A DNA stretch of 32,472 nucleotides, taken from positions 1 through 32,472 of the forward strand of contig JAEYPE010000106.1 of the NCBI GenBank assembly GCA_023411035.1, given 5' to 3'. The position numbers were made by a program, and so were the translations under genes. This document shows positions 32,021 to 32,472 of this stretch, one piece after another. Positions within the stretch are counted from its first letter, which is position 1; every line of letters begins with the position of its first letter. The notes beneath the pieces are model-generated. The model had not been told where the DNA came from, did no database searches, and saw only the letters and a program-made list of their open reading frames with translations. The DNA is from Pseudomonadota bacterium (GTDB taxonomy: Bacteria > Pseudomonadota > Alphaproteobacteria > Azospirillales > Azospirillaceae).

Positions 32021-32472
32021 TCAGCCCGATACCCGCAGGCTGGGCGCCGGGGCCTGCGCGGCCCTCCGGCCCTGCTCGTATTTGGCCAGGTTGCGCATCA
32101 TCGTCTCGGACAGCATGTCCGGCGTCACGGGCGCGAAGGCGTTGCTGTTGGCGGCGGTGGAGCCCGCGTTCGTATTCATATTCTTAGCCCCGGCCCCGGC
32201 CCCGGCCCCGGATGCGGCGTCCGGCTGGCCCGCTGCCGGAGCGTCCGCCGCCTTTCGGAAGCCGGACGGAGCCGCCGTGGCGGCGAAGCCGATGGTGGAA
32301 GGCTGCTGGTTGGCGGCGGCGTATCTGGCCATCAGACTGCTAGCCAGGGGGGTATCGCGCGCCGGCATGCGGGAGGGATGCGGCGTGCCGGAGGCGGCCA
32401 TGGCATCGCGCCCGGCGCCATGCTGCCCCGCCGGCAGCTCCGCCGTGGCGGTGCGGGCCGGCTGGGCGGCTG
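32021..32472 (-). CDS. Partial low-complexity hypothetical protein (5' end beyond window)
   Basis: The frame is open from the right edge of the window to a stop at 32021, at least 149 codons. ATG 32401 is an internal possible start, but the open frame continues upstream without a stop. The sequence is rich in Ala, Pro, Gly and Gln with little predicted fold. A (CCCCGG)4 repeat encodes GAGAGAG. The C-terminal 40 residues (TPDMLSETMMRNLAKYEQGRRA) look more like a real helix. No family is recognised and no function is proposed. The biased composition fits a disordered tail or linker, and a non-coding open frame in high-GC DNA cannot be ruled out. Confidence 0.5.
   Translation of the reverse strand, partial: AAQPARTATAELPAGQHGAGRDAMAASGTPHPSRMPARDTPLASSLMARYAAANQQPSTIGFAATAAPSGFRKAADAPAAGQPDAASGAGAGAGAKNMNTNAGSTAANSNAFAPVTPDMLSETMMRNLAKYEQGRRAAQAPAPSLRVSG
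32188..32211. repeat. Hexanucleotide repeat (CCCCGG)4
   Basis: Four exact CCCCGG units in tandem within the partial frame at the right edge. Because the unit is six bases, slippage would add or remove whole Gly-Ala pairs without changing frame. Confidence 0.9.

Overview
The window looks like the replication-origin region of the main chromosome of a high-GC alphaproteobacterium, probably a member of the Rhodospirillales such as Azospirillum. The taxon is inferred from gene order, GC-rich codon use and protein style; no database was searched. The landmarks are the hemE/ppsR junction (the oriC position in Caulobacter and Rickettsia), a parA-parB operon, and five copies of the bacterial centromere sequence parS.

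Layout: (1) 1-1745, leftward: the first codons of an mnmG gene, parS, an intact mnmE and a small DUF6489-like gene. (2) 1758-3082: parS, a hairpin and rho. (3) 3445-6204: a cation P-type ATPase pointing the opposite way to its neighbours. (4) 6227-7766: hemJ and hemE, leftward. (5) 7767-8181: the putative oriC, with seven DnaA-box-like sites, an AT-rich tract and eleven GANTC (CcrM) sites in about 390 bp. (6) 8182-11786, rightward and tightly overlapping: ppsR, maf, aroE (with an internal parS), coaE, dnaQ. (7) 11870-15412, leftward: a quinone oxidoreductase, an O6-alkylguanine-DNA alkyltransferase and a thioredoxin-domain (DUF255) protein. (8) 15567-21872, rightward: a second DUF6489-like gene, a [2Fe-2S] ferredoxin, a second mnmE, parS, a full mnmG, rsmG (with an internal parS), parA and parB. 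(9) 21987-22248: a frameshifted gene remnant behind a hairpin. (10) 22259-27088, leftward: DUF3576 lipoprotein gene, leuS, lptE, holA. (11) 27434-30047: two tandem paralogous porins, each followed by a strong terminator. (12) 30134-32472: a secreted hypothetical protein, a YggS-type PLP protein, an L,D-transpeptidase-like protein and a partial low-complexity protein.

The most notable feature is a mirror-image duplication around oriC. Both arms carry a DUF6489-like gene, mnmE, parS and mnmG in the same order, reading away from the origin. The two MnmE proteins are intact but clearly diverged. The left mnmG is visible only as its first 20 codons at the window edge. The parS sites lie on both sides of oriC, at about 6-8 kb to the left and 2-11.5 kb to the right. 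The window is therefore a combined origin and centromere domain, in which tRNA wobble-modification genes (mnmE, mnmG) are interleaved with segregation sites.
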